64,000 nucleotides of DNA from an uncultured Tenacibaculum sp. (lineage in GTDB: Bacteria; Bacteroidota; Bacteroidia; Flavobacteriales; Flavobacteriaceae): contig NZ_CANMLT010000003.1 of assembly GCF_947498805.1 (NCBI RefSeq), positions 1 to 64,000 on the forward strand. The letters run 5' to 3'. This document shows, piece by piece, positions 8,027-20,100 of the stretch. Positions within the stretch are counted from its first letter, which is position 1. Each line of letters starts with the position of its first letter. A program made the translations under genes and the position numbers. The notes beneath the pieces are model-generated. The model had not been told where the DNA came from. It ran no database searches and saw only the letters and a program-made list of their open reading frames with translations.

Positions 8027-9766
8027 TTACCAATCTGTAAATATCAAAGTGTTCATCCATGGTAACTTGCATAGACTGTAGTTCCAAGGTAATTTGTCTA
8101 GTAATATATCTTGTGTCTTCTTTTCTACGATTATATGAGGGTGTTCTTTAGTTAAATCTATCTTTCCCGTCCTTTGTAAAAACTCATTTCTAAGAAGATC
8201 TATCGAAGAGTTTTTTAAAGGCTCCCAATTTTGAAGTACAGCTTTCAGCATTTCTTCAGCTTGTTGCTTTATGCTTTCTGAAAGCTTCACATTTCTTTCA
8301 ATAGGTTGCTGAATCGGAATATTACAAATGAACTTTTCAAACAATAAATTGCTTTCAAACTGTTGTTCTTTTTTTGTTGCTATATAATGTAGTAAATGAA
8401 CCGCTTCATTAGGTTTTATAATTTGGTTAGATTCATTTAAAAAACCACATGCAGTAAATAGTTGTTTTAAAAACGGATGCAATAGAATTAAACCTGCATT
8501 TTGCACCAAGTATGTTTTAGGTGCTTTTGTTTTTTGAATGGTATGATTTAGAACTTCTTCTATTTTTTTATAGGAATCAGTTCTTTCCAGTCTATTCTCT
8601 AATGATGATAATTGCTCCTTATTAGTTTTTACCACTACATCAGTGTCAATATTTTCATTAATATTCTTTTCGGTTTGCTCTTTTTTTCCTGTTGCTACAC
8701 TATTAGCATCAGTGTTTACTAAAGCTTCTTTCTTAGACTTTTCTTTTCTTAAAGCATCTTCTTGTTCTTTGGAAACTTCTATATTTTCACTAAGGATATC
8801 TTCTTCAGTCTCTTTTTCTGTTATAATCTTCTCTATGTGTTTTGATTCTTTGTGTCTTTTTTCTTCCTCTTCTGAAAAAATTTTATTTAAAACTTCTACG
8901 TCTTTCTTATCTAACAATTCTTTTGAATCAATATTCGAAGTAAATTCAGCAAACGTTGGATAAACCTTTTGCATAGAATTATTAAAACCTTTTAATTCAT
9001 CTATAACTGATATTGACGTATTCTTGTTTTCAAAGGCATCAATTTTTAGTTGAATATTCTTTGTTATTTTTTCTATTTCATCAGTTAAATATCCTTTTAT
9101 AAAAATCTCCCAAACTTCTTCTCTTACAAACGATTTCGCAAACTTAAATTGAGTTATTGCAGATAGTATTTCAGCATAGCCACTTGGCTTTTGATAGACT
9201 CCTAAGAACAGGATTTGCAACTCCTCATCTAAAAACTGTTTAATCAATCTTTCTTTTTGATATGGATCTTTAATTGTTTTTAAGAAACGAGCTTCATAAC
9301 CTTCGGTTTCGGTGAGTTCAAATAAAGTTTTCTTGGTAAACTCTACTTCTTCTTTGGAATTATCCCACCAAGCTGGTCTGCCTTCTTTCAAGAAATAAAA
9401 AAATGCATCTGCTTTAGATTTAATCAAAGGTTTTGATTCAATTACAACATTATGTACATCTGGTTGTTCTATCTGGTTTTCTAACTTTTTTAGAATTTGT
9501 TCTTTGATTTTTTGCTGAATTCTTTCTTGATTAAAAGAAGAAGTATCATCTCTTTTTAAGTCAACTTCTATATTCAATTTTGAAATCAATTGCACTTCTG
9601 TATCACTTTTTAGTCCTGCATTTTCCAGATAGGATGCTATCATTGGAAATATTTCTTGCTGCAAGAAAGTTTCCAATGAATTTTTATACTCATTGGCTAC
9701 TTTTTTACTCTTTGTATTTACCTCAACAAATACTCTATTTATGATATGTTCTTGTTCTTGCAACAT
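8027..9766 (-). CDS. eCIS tape-measure protein (Afp14-like)
   Basis: A 579-aa protein matching the contractile injection system tape-measure family. It starts with the typical EQEHIINRVFVEVNT block, has a central acidic, Lys-rich spacer (about 285-385), and contains the hallmark NAGLILLHPFLKQLF at about 432-446. The C-terminus ends in LLDKLPWNYSLCKLPWM, also typical. The family sets tube length during assembly. The gene is 8 nt after the 1510-aa gene and 17 nt before the DUF4157 gene. Confidence 0.9.
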   Translation of the reverse strand: MLQEQEHIINRVFVEVNTKSKKVANEYKNSLETFLQQEIFPMIASYLENAGLKSDTEVQLISKLNIEVDLKRDDTSSFNQERIQQKIKEQILKKLENQIEQPDVHNVVIESKPLIKSKADAFFYFLKEGRPAWWDNSKEEVEFTKKTLFELTETEGYEARFLKTIKDPYQKERLIKQFLDEELQILFLGVYQKPSGYAEILSAITQFKFAKSFVREEVWEIFIKGYLTDEIEKITKNIQLKIDAFENKNTSISVIDELKGFNNSMQKVYPTFAEFTSNIDSKELLDKKDVEVLNKIFSEEEEKRHKESKHIEKIITEKETEEDILSENIEVSKEQEDALRKEKSKKEALVNTDANSVATGKKEQTEKNINENIDTDVVVKTNKEQLSSLENRLERTDSYKKIEEVLNHTIQKTKAPKTYLVQNAGLILLHPFLKQLFTACGFLNESNQIIKPNEAVHLLHYIATKKEQQFESNLLFEKFICNIPIQQPIERNVKLSESIKQQAEEMLKAVLQNWEPLKNSSIDLLRNEFLQRTGKIDLTKEHPHIIVEKKTQDILLDKLPWNYSLCKLPWMNTLIFTDW

Positions 9767-9774
9767 GGATTATT

Positions 9775-12700
9775 TTAACTTCCAAAAAGTTCGATTGTTT
9801 CTGCTCTTGTGTTTTTACCACAATCACTAATTACGGTTAATGAAACTCGTACTATTTCATTATTTACTTTTACAGTAACCGCAGTACGGGTTGTTCTTAT
9901 AATTTCTTTACCATCGATATTCCAGATATATTCTTTTCCTATTTCTGAAGTATTGGTTAATACCAACGCGCCTGTTTCAATATTAAATTTGTGCGTGAAA
10001 TTTGCTATGGCCACATCTTTTAAAGTAATTTCTTGAGTTACTGAAGTACCTACAATTTGTACGATTACTTTTCCTGCTCCAGTGACTTCAGATAAGGCTG
10101 GGATAAATTCCCATCTATTCGTTTCTTTATTAAAACGTACTCCTTTACCTTTTAACAGCATTCCTTTGAAGTTTGGATCTACCGCTATTGGATATGCCTT
10201 TTCATCTTGCCAACAAAACTCAGTATACTTCATCTTAAAGATAAATTCTGGGTACTCAACTTCTTTTGTGATACTCGTTGTAGAAATACATCCGTTTTTA
10301 CTGGTTACCGTTAACACTACTTTAAAGGCGTTTTCTCCTCCCTCTTTAAGCACAAAACCTGGAATAAATAATTCTGTATCTGATTCTGCTGTTTCTGTTT
10401 TCCATGAGTATTTAAGTGATAACGGATCTACATGATCTGGAATTACAGGTTGGAATGCTCCTTCGAATATTAGTTGTCCGCCTTTCCAATAGTAATTAGC
10501 TTCTTTTCCTTCAGTTATAGAAATCTGAATTACTTCATGAATTGTTATTTGTGCATTTGTTTCCTGTCCATCTTCTCTAAAAGTTAATACTTGATCGAAT
10601 GCTTTAAAGGTTACTGCATCAATAACTAGTTCGTTATTTTCAATGGTTACGCCTTCTATTTGTCCTTCTACAGTAATAGTTCCATTGACTCCTGTAAATG
10701 GTATTCTGGCTTTCTTTTCTACCATAGTATCAAAGCAATATGACGATATGATTCCTAATTCTGATGGTGTAAATATTTCAAACACTATGGTTTCTATTGC
10801 AATCGTTTTGTTACATGGTCCTAAAGAAATTTCTAAACTTGGTGTGATTGTATTCTTTTCACCGATTGGTAACATATAGGTTCTTACCAACTTATTATTT
10901 ATGGGCTTTTGTATGGTTTTATTACCATCTCCAAAGAAATCCCAACCATACTTAATTTGACTTAGTAATTCATCACTTATTCCTTCAATATTTTCCCAAA
11001 CCAATGCATAGGTTACTTCTGCCTGTGATTTGTCATCATTGTAATTTATAGATGCAACAGTTACTTTTAAATTGATATCTGGATATACAATTATTTTACA
11101 ATCAGTTGGTTCATCATTTACTGTGAAATTGATTTCTTTTCCTAAGAAGCTCTTATCAATTTTGGTGACATCTAATTTTGTTTTTCCATCCCCCTCATCT
11201 TCAAAAATTCCAGAGACTAATTCTTCTGGAATCAATGCTTTTACAATACCATCTATAGGTCGTTTGGTAAATACCAACGGTTCTATATCTTCTTCTTTTA
11301 AACAGATATAATCTACCGGTAAACTCAAAAATGGTGGTTCTTTCGGTACAATGAAATTAATAGGAGCACAATCTGAACAACACATGTATGGTAATGAGAA
11401 ATCTGCTACTACTGTATTTCTTAAGGTTGCATTGCTAACAACCACCTCATTTTCATCAAAAAATAATTGTTTGTTGGTTCCTAAAATATTTGGATTGAAC
11501 ATTTGTAAATAGTACTCATTCTTTGGAACCAGCTTATCTTTTATCATAATTCGCATTCCAACAGTACCGTCTTTATACATTAAAGTTTCCTTTGCATTTA
11601 CAACATCAGACAGCCCTGCTCTAGACCAAGTTCTGTTTAAAAATGCTGAAAAATTGCTTACCGTGTCTGCTAAAGTTTTTCCTACTAAAACAACATCCTC
11701 TCCAAAGAAATATTTGTTTTTAAAGTCTAAATAACTTCTATCTATAAATGTAAAATGTATGGTGGAACTCTTATCCCATAATTGAATAGCTCCTCCATTT
11801 TTGAACTCTTTTCTATTCTTTCCTAACACCCCTTTTTCTGATGTAAAGAAATCATCATTGAAAAATTCAATTTCTTGTTCAGTAACGATTGGTTGTTCTC
11901 TAAATCTTAATTCTAAAACAACATTGTCAAAGGTGTTTTTATCTGCTGCATTCTCTGTAACATATACCATTACAAAAGTTCCTCCTGGAATAACTCCTGC
12001 TTTATGTTCTAATCCTGGATGATGCTTTACAAACTCCGACAATTGAATCTTTTGTAAAATTTGAAGTTTTCTTTTCTCTATTTCAGCTAATAAAGTTTCT
12101 AACTTTTTTCCTGAACAACATACAATTGACAATTGATTCACCAATAAGCCAAGAATCTGTTTAGTGGTTGGTTTTAAGGTTGTGCTATTATATCTTGCTT
12201 GTAGTTTTTTAACTTGTTGACATAACTTTTCTATGGTTAGCTTATAGCTTTGAATAATGACATTGCTAACATCTTTTATATTTATTGGAACTTTTTTATC
12301 CAATACATAGGCATGAATCAATGTTTCTGTAACATCTGTTAAGATGAATTCACTCAATTCTGGTTCATTGATCCAAGCTTCACTCTCTTTTATTTTTGTG
12401 GTTTCTTTTTCTAGTTCTACGATAATATCACTGGCAGATCCTTCTTTCTTTTTATCAAAAACTTTATCTATTAAAAAACCAATACTATCTTCTTCTCTGG
12501 TTAGACTTTCTTTAACAATATTGGCTTTATCATACCTATACAATGCTTCTTGATCTAAGATCAATGATTCTTTGGAGATCCCCTTTAATTCTTCCGATAA
12601 ATTAACCTCCTCATTAAAATCCGCTAATGGACTCGCGATTAACTCTTCCTCTATTAGTTTTTCTTTTCTTGTTATTTTATCTGTTACTATATTCTCTTTC

Positions 12701-14307
12701 GGATTGCTTAATTTAAATGCAGAAAATGTTTTACTTACTTCAGAAAGAATACAGTTTTGTTCAGTTTTCCATGCACTTAAAAGCATTTTCAAATCGTCAA
12801 ACTCACATTCATAGTCGTTTATATTTATGTTTTGTTCGGTAGCGTTTATAGAAAGGGCTTTCACATCAAAACTCAATCCATTATCTCTCTTCAGCTTATC
12901 TATTTTTGCCAAAGCTTCTCGATACATTTTTCCTTGATGTCCTTCTATTCTATAAAAATCATTTTTGTCAATATTATAGGCTAATGGTTTTTGAATAGGT
13001 AAGGCCTTTTTCAAATTACCTTTGTGATAGCTTAAGTTTTGATTGGCTCTATAATTGTCTGTTTTCGTAAAATCCCAGTTTTCTAATAACAATGAAGAAA
13101 CGTTGTAGTAAAACGGAACCGCTTTTTCACTTAAACAGGTATGTGCTTGCGATGGTGTAATTTCTACTTCCTCGGTTTTCGAAGTTCCTACATAACTATG
13201 TGCTATTAAAATGGCTCTATTTAATAGACTAATTACTTTTTGTAAGTTCTTGTTTTCATGACCTACAATAGTCGATTTATAAAAACGGTGTCTTAATTCA
13301 GGGTAGACAACCGTACTATCAATCTTTCCTAACATTAAGTGTTTTGGAAATGCTCCAATGTTTGGACAACAAGCTACATTTATATGTAACAATAAGTCTT
13401 TGATTTCATTATAAGTATCTATTAAATCTTTAAATAAATCGTATCTATATTGAAAGTCTAAAGGAATGGCTAATGCACTAAAATTAAACAGTGATTTTAT
13501 TTTTGCCGTGATGGATTGTTTTCCAAATTTAGATAACAACACATCATATCCTAAGATTAAATCTGTTGTGATACTCTCATCTTTTATAACAGTATCAAAT
13601 TGTTGTTTTATAGAAGTAAATGTTTTGGTATTGTAATCTTTCAACACGACTCTTCTCGCTTCAACTACAGGTAATGTATCGTTAATTTTATACCAATCAT
13701 GTTCATGAAAAATAGTATCTTTTATGGCGATAGCTTCTAAATCTTCACAACGAACCAACAACACTCTAATATTGTTTATTTGCTCTACTCCTTGATTATC
13801 ACAATTGATCTTATTACATAGCTCATCTTCTTTTGGATATTGCTCTACATACAATATCACCGCCATTTTTTTGATTTCTTCAAACTTCACTAAATCGGTG
13901 AACGAATCGTCTTTATGAACATGTAATTCCCATAGATCAAATTGATTTTTTTCTGAATCTAAAAACCTTGGGTATTTTGCTTTATCATCTTCAAACTTTT
14001 TGTAATATCGAAAAGTTTTTGTTTTTAAATTCTCTTCTAACAAGTCGAAAAATTGCACTAAATCTCCATCTGTAGTGACTCCAGTTCCTTGGCTTATTCG
14101 AATACTACTTACCGCTTTTTGATCTACTGTAAAAATCGGGTTCATTTGAAAACCGCATGCAATTCCAACTCCGCTTAAACCTAATCTTGACAAACGGTCT
14201 TGATCTTCAAAATAATCTATGAATGTATTTAATTGTTTTTCAGTTAATACCTGATTTGCATTAAACTTACTATACTCTGTTGTGATATCTTTTAGTTTAG
14301 CTTTCAT
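9775..14307 (-). CDS. 1510-aa eCIS-associated protein with C-terminal Ig/PKD-like domains, function unknown
   Basis: A 1510-aa protein lying between the second wedge protein and the tape measure, where Afp-type clusters carry the fibre gene (Afp13). Its start (FNANQVLTEKQLNTFIDYFED) and middle part show no enzyme motif I recognise; there is a long helical, acidic stretch about 500-700 and cysteine pairs such as YMCCSDCAP near the middle. The last ~450 residues look like a chain of beta-sandwich modules, with PKD-like phrases such as YGWDFFGDGN and YIWNIDGKEI. It may be a fibre, a baseplate decoration or a cage component like those of AlgoCIS; this is inference from position and architecture. 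The 79-nt gap upstream is the largest in the operon. Confidence 0.7.
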   Translation of the reverse strand: MKAKLKDITTEYSKFNANQVLTEKQLNTFIDYFEDQDRLSRLGLSGVGIACGFQMNPIFTVDQKAVSSIRISQGTGVTTDGDLVQFFDLLEENLKTKTFRYYKKFEDDKAKYPRFLDSEKNQFDLWELHVHKDDSFTDLVKFEEIKKMAVILYVEQYPKEDELCNKINCDNQGVEQINNIRVLLVRCEDLEAIAIKDTIFHEHDWYKINDTLPVVEARRVVLKDYNTKTFTSIKQQFDTVIKDESITTDLILGYDVLLSKFGKQSITAKIKSLFNFSALAIPLDFQYRYDLFKDLIDTYNEIKDLLLHINVACCPNIGAFPKHLMLGKIDSTVVYPELRHRFYKSTIVGHENKNLQKVISLLNRAILIAHSYVGTSKTEEVEITPSQAHTCLSEKAVPFYYNVSSLLLENWDFTKTDNYRANQNLSYHKGNLKKALPIQKPLAYNIDKNDFYRIEGHQGKMYREALAKIDKLKRDNGLSFDVKALSINATEQNININDYECEFDDLKMLLSAWKTEQNCILSEVSKTFSAFKLSNPKENIVTDKITRKEKLIEEELIASPLADFNEEVNLSEELKGISKESLILDQEALYRYDKANIVKESLTREEDSIGFLIDKVFDKKKEGSASDIIVELEKETTKIKESEAWINEPELSEFILTDVTETLIHAYVLDKKVPINIKDVSNVIIQSYKLTIEKLCQQVKKLQARYNSTTLKPTTKQILGLLVNQLSIVCCSGKKLETLLAEIEKRKLQILQKIQLSEFVKHHPGLEHKAGVIPGGTFVMVYVTENAADKNTFDNVVLELRFREQPIVTEQEIEFFNDDFFTSEKGVLGKNRKEFKNGGAIQLWDKSSTIHFTFIDRSYLDFKNKYFFGEDVVLVGKTLADTVSNFSAFLNRTWSRAGLSDVVNAKETLMYKDGTVGMRIMIKDKLVPKNEYYLQMFNPNILGTNKQLFFDENEVVVSNATLRNTVVADFSLPYMCCSDCAPINFIVPKEPPFLSLPVDYICLKEEDIEPLVFTKRPIDGIVKALIPEELVSGIFEDEGDGKTKLDVTKIDKSFLGKEINFTVNDEPTDCKIIVYPDINLKVTVASINYNDDKSQAEVTYALVWENIEGISDELLSQIKYGWDFFGDGNKTIQKPINNKLVRTYMLPIGEKNTITPSLEISLGPCNKTIAIETIVFEIFTPSELGIISSYCFDTMVEKKARIPFTGVNGTITVEGQIEGVTIENNELVIDAVTFKAFDQVLTFREDGQETNAQITIHEVIQISITEGKEANYYWKGGQLIFEGAFQPVIPDHVDPLSLKYSWKTETAESDTELFIPGFVLKEGGENAFKVVLTVTSKNGCISTTSITKEVEYPEFIFKMKYTEFCWQDEKAYPIAVDPNFKGMLLKGKGVRFNKETNRWEFIPALSEVTGAGKVIVQIVGTSVTQEITLKDVAIANFTHKFNIETGALVLTNTSEIGKEYIWNIDGKEIIRTTRTAVTVKVNNEIVRVSLTVISDCGKNTRAETIELFGS

Positions 14308-14386
14308 ACCGTTTCATTTTGGTTGTGCTATGTATAACACGCTATTTTTTATACTCTGTTTGGTTGTTTCTTTATGTATTCTTTTT

Positions 14387-17107
14387 CTACTCCTCGTCCG
14401 CTTCTTCTTTATTTTTCTCAAGACGTCCAATACTCGATTGTCCTAAAATTATTCGTCCGTCTAACGCCTCCTCTTCTGCACTACAATCTGTTAATCTACC
14501 TGTTGGATAAATTGTATTCAACTCTTGTATTGCCGCTATTAGATTTGGTAATTCGTTTTGTTTTGTTGGTTGTTCTTGTTCTAAACCTGTTTTGGCAAAC
14601 AAGTATTTCTTATAGGCTTTTTCGAATCTTAAAAGGTCATTTTTATCATCTTTTACAATTCCTTTTCTATCTCCTACCCAACATATTCTTGGCAGTATAT
14701 GTGATGGCAATTCTTCTCTAATTACATCTTCCATATATCTTCTGAAATCTGTATTCGAAAAGCGATAGGTAAATCCTGGAAGTACAATACTCACTCTATA
14801 TGAATACGGGTCTATGGTACCACAATCAGCACAATCATCTGCACAAATAGGTAAAAAATGTGTTCCTTCCTTCTCAGCAACATCTGGTCGTAATAATATA
14901 TGTTCCACTAAAAACATTCCTTCTTCGGTAAATTGACCTTTTAAAAAGGAGATGATCTCAAGAATTGCTTCCTTAATTTCTTCTACACTTTCATAGTACT
15001 TATATTGCTTTGCAATGATATAATCGGCACTGTTTTTTGGTTTTTCTGGATTTATTACATCAAAAGAATACTTTATTGGAGTTGCTGGATTAGCAGGTGA
15101 AGTTGTATGAATCCTTAGAAAACCTATGATGGTTTTATCTTCTATCTTTACTAAATCTTCAACTTCTTGTGCACTTGTTTGTACAATTTGTAATACTGCA
15201 AAATAAAGTTCTTCTACAGCTAGCGAAGTAGTGGCGTAGTTCTCTGTAGCGGATAGTAAAATATTCCCTTCATTATCTCTTATTCTCCATCTGTAAACTG
15301 TTTTTCCTCCACTTTCAAAGTCATAAACCTCAACACTTGTTTCGGTTAAGTTTCTTCTTCGTTCATTGGTCATCCCCATTAAACGTGCTACTCTCTTTTG
15401 AAAACCTGATACGTTTAAGGTATTCCATAAATCTTCTTTCTTTTGCTTGTAATAGTTAAATGCACTCCCTCTTTCTCTACTGATAGCGATATAGTCTTTT
15501 AAAAATGCCTCTTTGTTTCCTAAAACTATTTCATCTGTTGCTTTTCCATAAAGCGCCTTCATTAAAAAAGTATATTCTCCAAAACGTTCTGCAAAACGTG
15601 CTATTAAATGGTCTAAAATGGAATTCCTTCTTTCTATATTATTATCAAAATGATGTAGTAATAAATGTGTTAAATCTTCATCATTTGACTGAGGATATTC
15701 TGCTACAAGCTCTTTAAAATCTTTTATATCTTTTACTGCTTGGGTAAAATAGGACCGTGTTTCTTCCCCACTTACCGAAAGAATGGTTCTTACTTCAGAT
15801 AAATGTTTAAAATAGCTGGCTAAAATTTGATCAAAAAAGGTTAAATAAGTTTTAAGCTGTTTTGCTTTTGCTCTTCTTTCATTGGTTACGTGTACCGAAA
15901 GTCCTTCTTGTCCAATTCCATAAGTATCTGGAAAATCATTTTGTATGGTGGTATAGTCATGTGAATCTAATGGAGTTCCTTTAGGTAAGGATAACTCTTT
16001 CTCTTCTTTATTAATTTTTTGAGATTGCCTTACATCTTCTTTTATATTATCTAAGTACTCAGCAACTCTATTTTCATTGATATTTAAAGGAAGGAATCCT
16101 TTGCTAAAATTGAAGGTGCTTTTATCACACAGTACCGGTTTTTTATCTGGATCTATACATACGACCCATTTATTCTGTTGAATTTTATTTGGGTCGCAAT
16201 GCCCTACAGAAATATCTTTGATAAGCTTTACTCCTTCAATGTTCATAATGATTTTCATGACATCTGAAAGACGAACTTCTTTTCTTAATTCTGCTTCTTT
16301 TAATTCTTTATCATCGATAAATCCATTTGACAAAGTAGGTCCGTCAAAAATTTCATCAGTAGTATATCCTTTGTCTAACATATGAGTCACCCCATAGAAA
16401 TTTAACGAAGGAGATAGGTAATTTTCTATTTCATATAAAATATGCGCTTTGACCTTTTCTTCATCAACTTCTGGAAAAACCTCAACATTGGCACATATAG
16501 CAATAGGTTGTTCTTCAACTTTTTTGATTTCTATTAAGTCTTCACATAAATTTCTATTTGCATGATATGCGGTTCTTATAGTACTAAAAATTTCTTCTCC
16601 ATATCCTTCATCAAGATCTACTAGCAATGTGTACAATCCTTTTAAGGTAAACTTCTTTTGAAACTCTGGTAATAGGTTTTCAAATTCTTTATAAGAGAGT
16701 TTGTTGTTTTTACAATCTACATATACTCTTTTAGTATACTTTCGCAACCAACAATTCTTTACTCCTTTTAAATCTATAAAAAGCTTTCTGTAATCTAATT
16801 CGTTTATTGGTTTCGTTGGAAAAATTTGTGATGCTTTATAAAACTGAGCTTGTAAAGACAATTTAGCATCTTTTGATGCCAACAAATCTTCTAAAGGAGT
16901 GTTGATACGCATTCCTAAATCGGTAATGCCATAACACAACATTTCTAATATGGTAATTCCTGGATCATGCGAATTAAAATCGGTCCATAATTTACCTCCT
17001 AAATTTTCTAAGTATGAAATACCTTCTTTTCTTAGAAAATGGAATTCCAAATCATCATTTGTAGAAATATTCTTGGGAATGGTGATATGTTGATTTATAA
17101 TTGACAT
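14387..17107 (-). CDS. eCIS baseplate wedge protein (Afp12-like)
   Basis: A 906-aa protein. The N-terminus contains WTDFNSHDPGITILEMLCYG (about 42-61), the signature of baseplate J / Afp12-type wedge proteins. Its ATG lies 13 nt inside the end of the preceding gpJ-like gene, so the two are translationally coupled, as expected for proteins that assemble together in the baseplate. Near the C-terminus is a Cys-rich stretch, CADDCADCG, and an acidic tail. Confidence 0.87.
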   Translation of the reverse strand: MSIINQHITIPKNISTNDDLEFHFLRKEGISYLENLGGKLWTDFNSHDPGITILEMLCYGITDLGMRINTPLEDLLASKDAKLSLQAQFYKASQIFPTKPINELDYRKLFIDLKGVKNCWLRKYTKRVYVDCKNNKLSYKEFENLLPEFQKKFTLKGLYTLLVDLDEGYGEEIFSTIRTAYHANRNLCEDLIEIKKVEEQPIAICANVEVFPEVDEEKVKAHILYEIENYLSPSLNFYGVTHMLDKGYTTDEIFDGPTLSNGFIDDKELKEAELRKEVRLSDVMKIIMNIEGVKLIKDISVGHCDPNKIQQNKWVVCIDPDKKPVLCDKSTFNFSKGFLPLNINENRVAEYLDNIKEDVRQSQKINKEEKELSLPKGTPLDSHDYTTIQNDFPDTYGIGQEGLSVHVTNERRAKAKQLKTYLTFFDQILASYFKHLSEVRTILSVSGEETRSYFTQAVKDIKDFKELVAEYPQSNDEDLTHLLLHHFDNNIERRNSILDHLIARFAERFGEYTFLMKALYGKATDEIVLGNKEAFLKDYIAISRERGSAFNYYKQKKEDLWNTLNVSGFQKRVARLMGMTNERRRNLTETSVEVYDFESGGKTVYRWRIRDNEGNILLSATENYATTSLAVEELYFAVLQIVQTSAQEVEDLVKIEDKTIIGFLRIHTTSPANPATPIKYSFDVINPEKPKNSADYIIAKQYKYYESVEEIKEAILEIISFLKGQFTEEGMFLVEHILLRPDVAEKEGTHFLPICADDCADCGTIDPYSYRVSIVLPGFTYRFSNTDFRRYMEDVIREELPSHILPRICWVGDRKGIVKDDKNDLLRFEKAYKKYLFAKTGLEQEQPTKQNELPNLIAAIQELNTIYPTGRLTDCSAEEEALDGRIILGQSSIGRLEKNKEEADEE

Positions 17108-20100
17108 GTTAACTTTATTTCTTGTTTGGTTCCTTTACAGGTAGTTAAAACTGTTGTTAGATTGTGATTTTTTGCAGAGACTAAAATGGATTTAGGATCG
17201 CTGGGTTCTATTTGATAAATGGTAGCATCTTCATTCATCGTTACATTCTGCAAATAATCTACATAGGGTAGTTTTTCTAAGTAATCAATCAATACGCTTT
17301 TATGAAGCATGACGTCAAAAGTTACTTCTTTGGTATCGTCAAATGCCCATGGCGATAAAAACTTGGTGATGTCTGTTTTTAATCTCTCTTTATAAAAACT
17401 TTCATCCAATCCTTCATAAAATTTTGCTTCTAAACCAATACGTACCTCCTCGTAATTTGGATTAATTACTTCTGCATTTACATGCAATGTATTTAGTGCA
17501 TTGATATAGTTTTTTACTCGATTCAATGTTGCTTTACTTACTCTAGGTTGATAGATATCAAATACATTTTTATTTACCGTATCAGGAACTACCACTAGTG
17601 TAACATTACCTGCTGCCGTAAAGCTTGTTTTTGAAGTATGATTAAGGCATTTAACTTTATAAATCTCTGGGAACTCTTGAAGTATTAAATGCTCATAATC
17701 CCATAGTGTAATTGCTCTATTTTTATGACGTAAACGTTCACTTATTCTTCTATAGAAATTAGTATCAGATTCTTCTGCACTTCCTCCAAAAGCATTATAA
17801 GGTTGATTTACCGATTTAATCTGTGGAATTCTAGTTACCATCTTCTTTATGGTTCCACTTGGCAATCCTTCTTTTAAATGACTAACTTCATTATCGTTAT
17901 TCTCAAATGTTGCAACTACTGCTTGCGAATGTATATTGATTGTTTTACAAACTGCATCAAATGATTTATTCATTTGTGCTTTTATCCAAACATATCCTTC
18001 AGGTAAAACTGTATTTGTGGAAGTTGCTTCTCTTGGAATAGAAAACTTAACGATTCCCGATTTTAAAAAATTATCTGTACTGTTAGTAATCGTATTGTTT
18101 TCAAGATTTTTCCACTTATTATCACATAAAACGGACCAGCTAATTTTTTCATTGTCTTCAAAACTTTTTGCTTCTGGGTTTTCACTTCCTTCTAAAACTT
18201 GTACTAATAGTGAAACACTTTGTTGAACTTCAACATTTTCCAAGCCAATAAACAGATGTCCTCCAATACAATATCTTGGTACTAAAAAAGTTTGAATAAT
18301 ATCTTTATCAAAAATGTCTTTAATCCCTTTTTCTTTTTGCTGATATTCCTTTATTGCATAGTTCTCTTCATGTTGTCCGAAAGGATGTTTATGAAATAGC
18401 TGTATACGATTGTCTTCTATGGAAGCTTCCGACACTACCAATTTTTCCTCTGCAATATAATCTACCGTGATACTTTCTACTAAAGGTGTGTAAGGCTCAT
18501 TTGGAAGATTAATTTCTTTATCATCTGCACTTACTGCTAAAGCATATAACTTAGGATACCTGTTATGTAAAAAAGACGTTTCTATTGATAGTTGTAATCC
18601 TTCTGCTTTATCTATTTGATATGAATTACTGGTATTCTTGGTTGCAATTGTAGCCGTGTAAAAGATTTCTTCGGTGTCTCCATCTCCTACCGTTTGTTTT
18701 TTAAATAAATCTATAATTTCTCCAGCGGTTTCTTTTCCTGAACCTCCAGAATGCAACATTCTTTTTTCTGCGGTAAAATAAGTTTCATTTCCTACTATCA
18801 AATTCGCATTTTGTCCCAATTTCAACGTATCTGCATATGATTGAATAGAGGTGTAACTACTACTTTTTAAATAAGCTTGATACCAAGTTTTAAAATCCTC
18901 TGGAGTATTTTTCCATTGTAAATTAACAGTGAAGTCATTCCATTTTTTCGTAAACGCTTCTTGATATCCTACTTTGAAATTTGATCCTTTAATAGGTTGT
19001 GTTGTAAACGGATGAAAAGGTTTATTGGGTCTTAATTCCCCATTATCATTTTCAATATGTACGGTTTGTACTCCCTTCACATCTGCTTTTATAGTGATTT
19101 CACTCACCGTATTATCAGCTATAAATCGGTAAAAATTATATCCTGTTTCATTGGAGATATCAAAAACGAACTGAACTAAAGGATGGGTAGTATTGTACTT
19201 TTGCAATAAGAATTCTTCTTGATAAGGCAGTAAGGCATCTGCATCAAAATCTAATTCAAAAGTGAAACTAATGGTATCTGTTATTGATAAATTTCCATCA
19301 TTAATAGCATTGATTTTTGTGAGCGTTGGTGTAATCCATTTTTCCTTTCCACTTCCAAAAAGTTGTATTTGTTTTAATACCTCATTTGCTTTGAATGTTT
19401 CTTTTGAAAATTGTGCTCCGAATTTTATACTAATGGTTACTGTTCTATGCCCTTCTTGCAATAATAGCATCGGAGATGCAATCGAAAATCCTAATTGAGC
19501 ATCTTGTAATTCATCTGCATTTTCATTACCTGCTGGATATCCAAAAGGATACCAATAAGGAGCTTCTTCTGGCAGTGGTTCTTTGATACCATCTTTAGTA
19601 TTTGCTACCTCACTAATCTTTATCTTCTTTAAAGTATCGGTGTTTGAATTGTATACCGTTTTAAGTGCACCAACTGTGGCTTTGTTTACAATTAATTCTT
19701 CATTTGTAGTATATACCAACTGATTTCCTAAACCATCTTTTTTCGCATCTAAAGATGTACCCTCTTTAACTTGATGGGTTGAAATCTTTTTAGCCAATTC
19801 AAATATGATATGGGCTTGGTCTGGAATTGGAGCTCTCTTATTTACCTGTAGTATTTCTTTGTAATAAAAATCTAAATGGCGCTTGGTTAATTTATTAAAT
19901 CGTTCTTTAGAGAATTCTAGCAGCTTTAAAAAGCATACAAATAATGCTAGATGTGGTGTTAATTCTGATGTTTTAGTTAGTTCTGATAGTTCTTTAGAAA
20001 TATGTTCTTTTAACTTATCATAGTTTCTGGTTCCTCTAGCATTTGATGCATCAATTGAAACACTTGTATCTATCAGTTTTTTAAAAAACTCTTTCCAATT

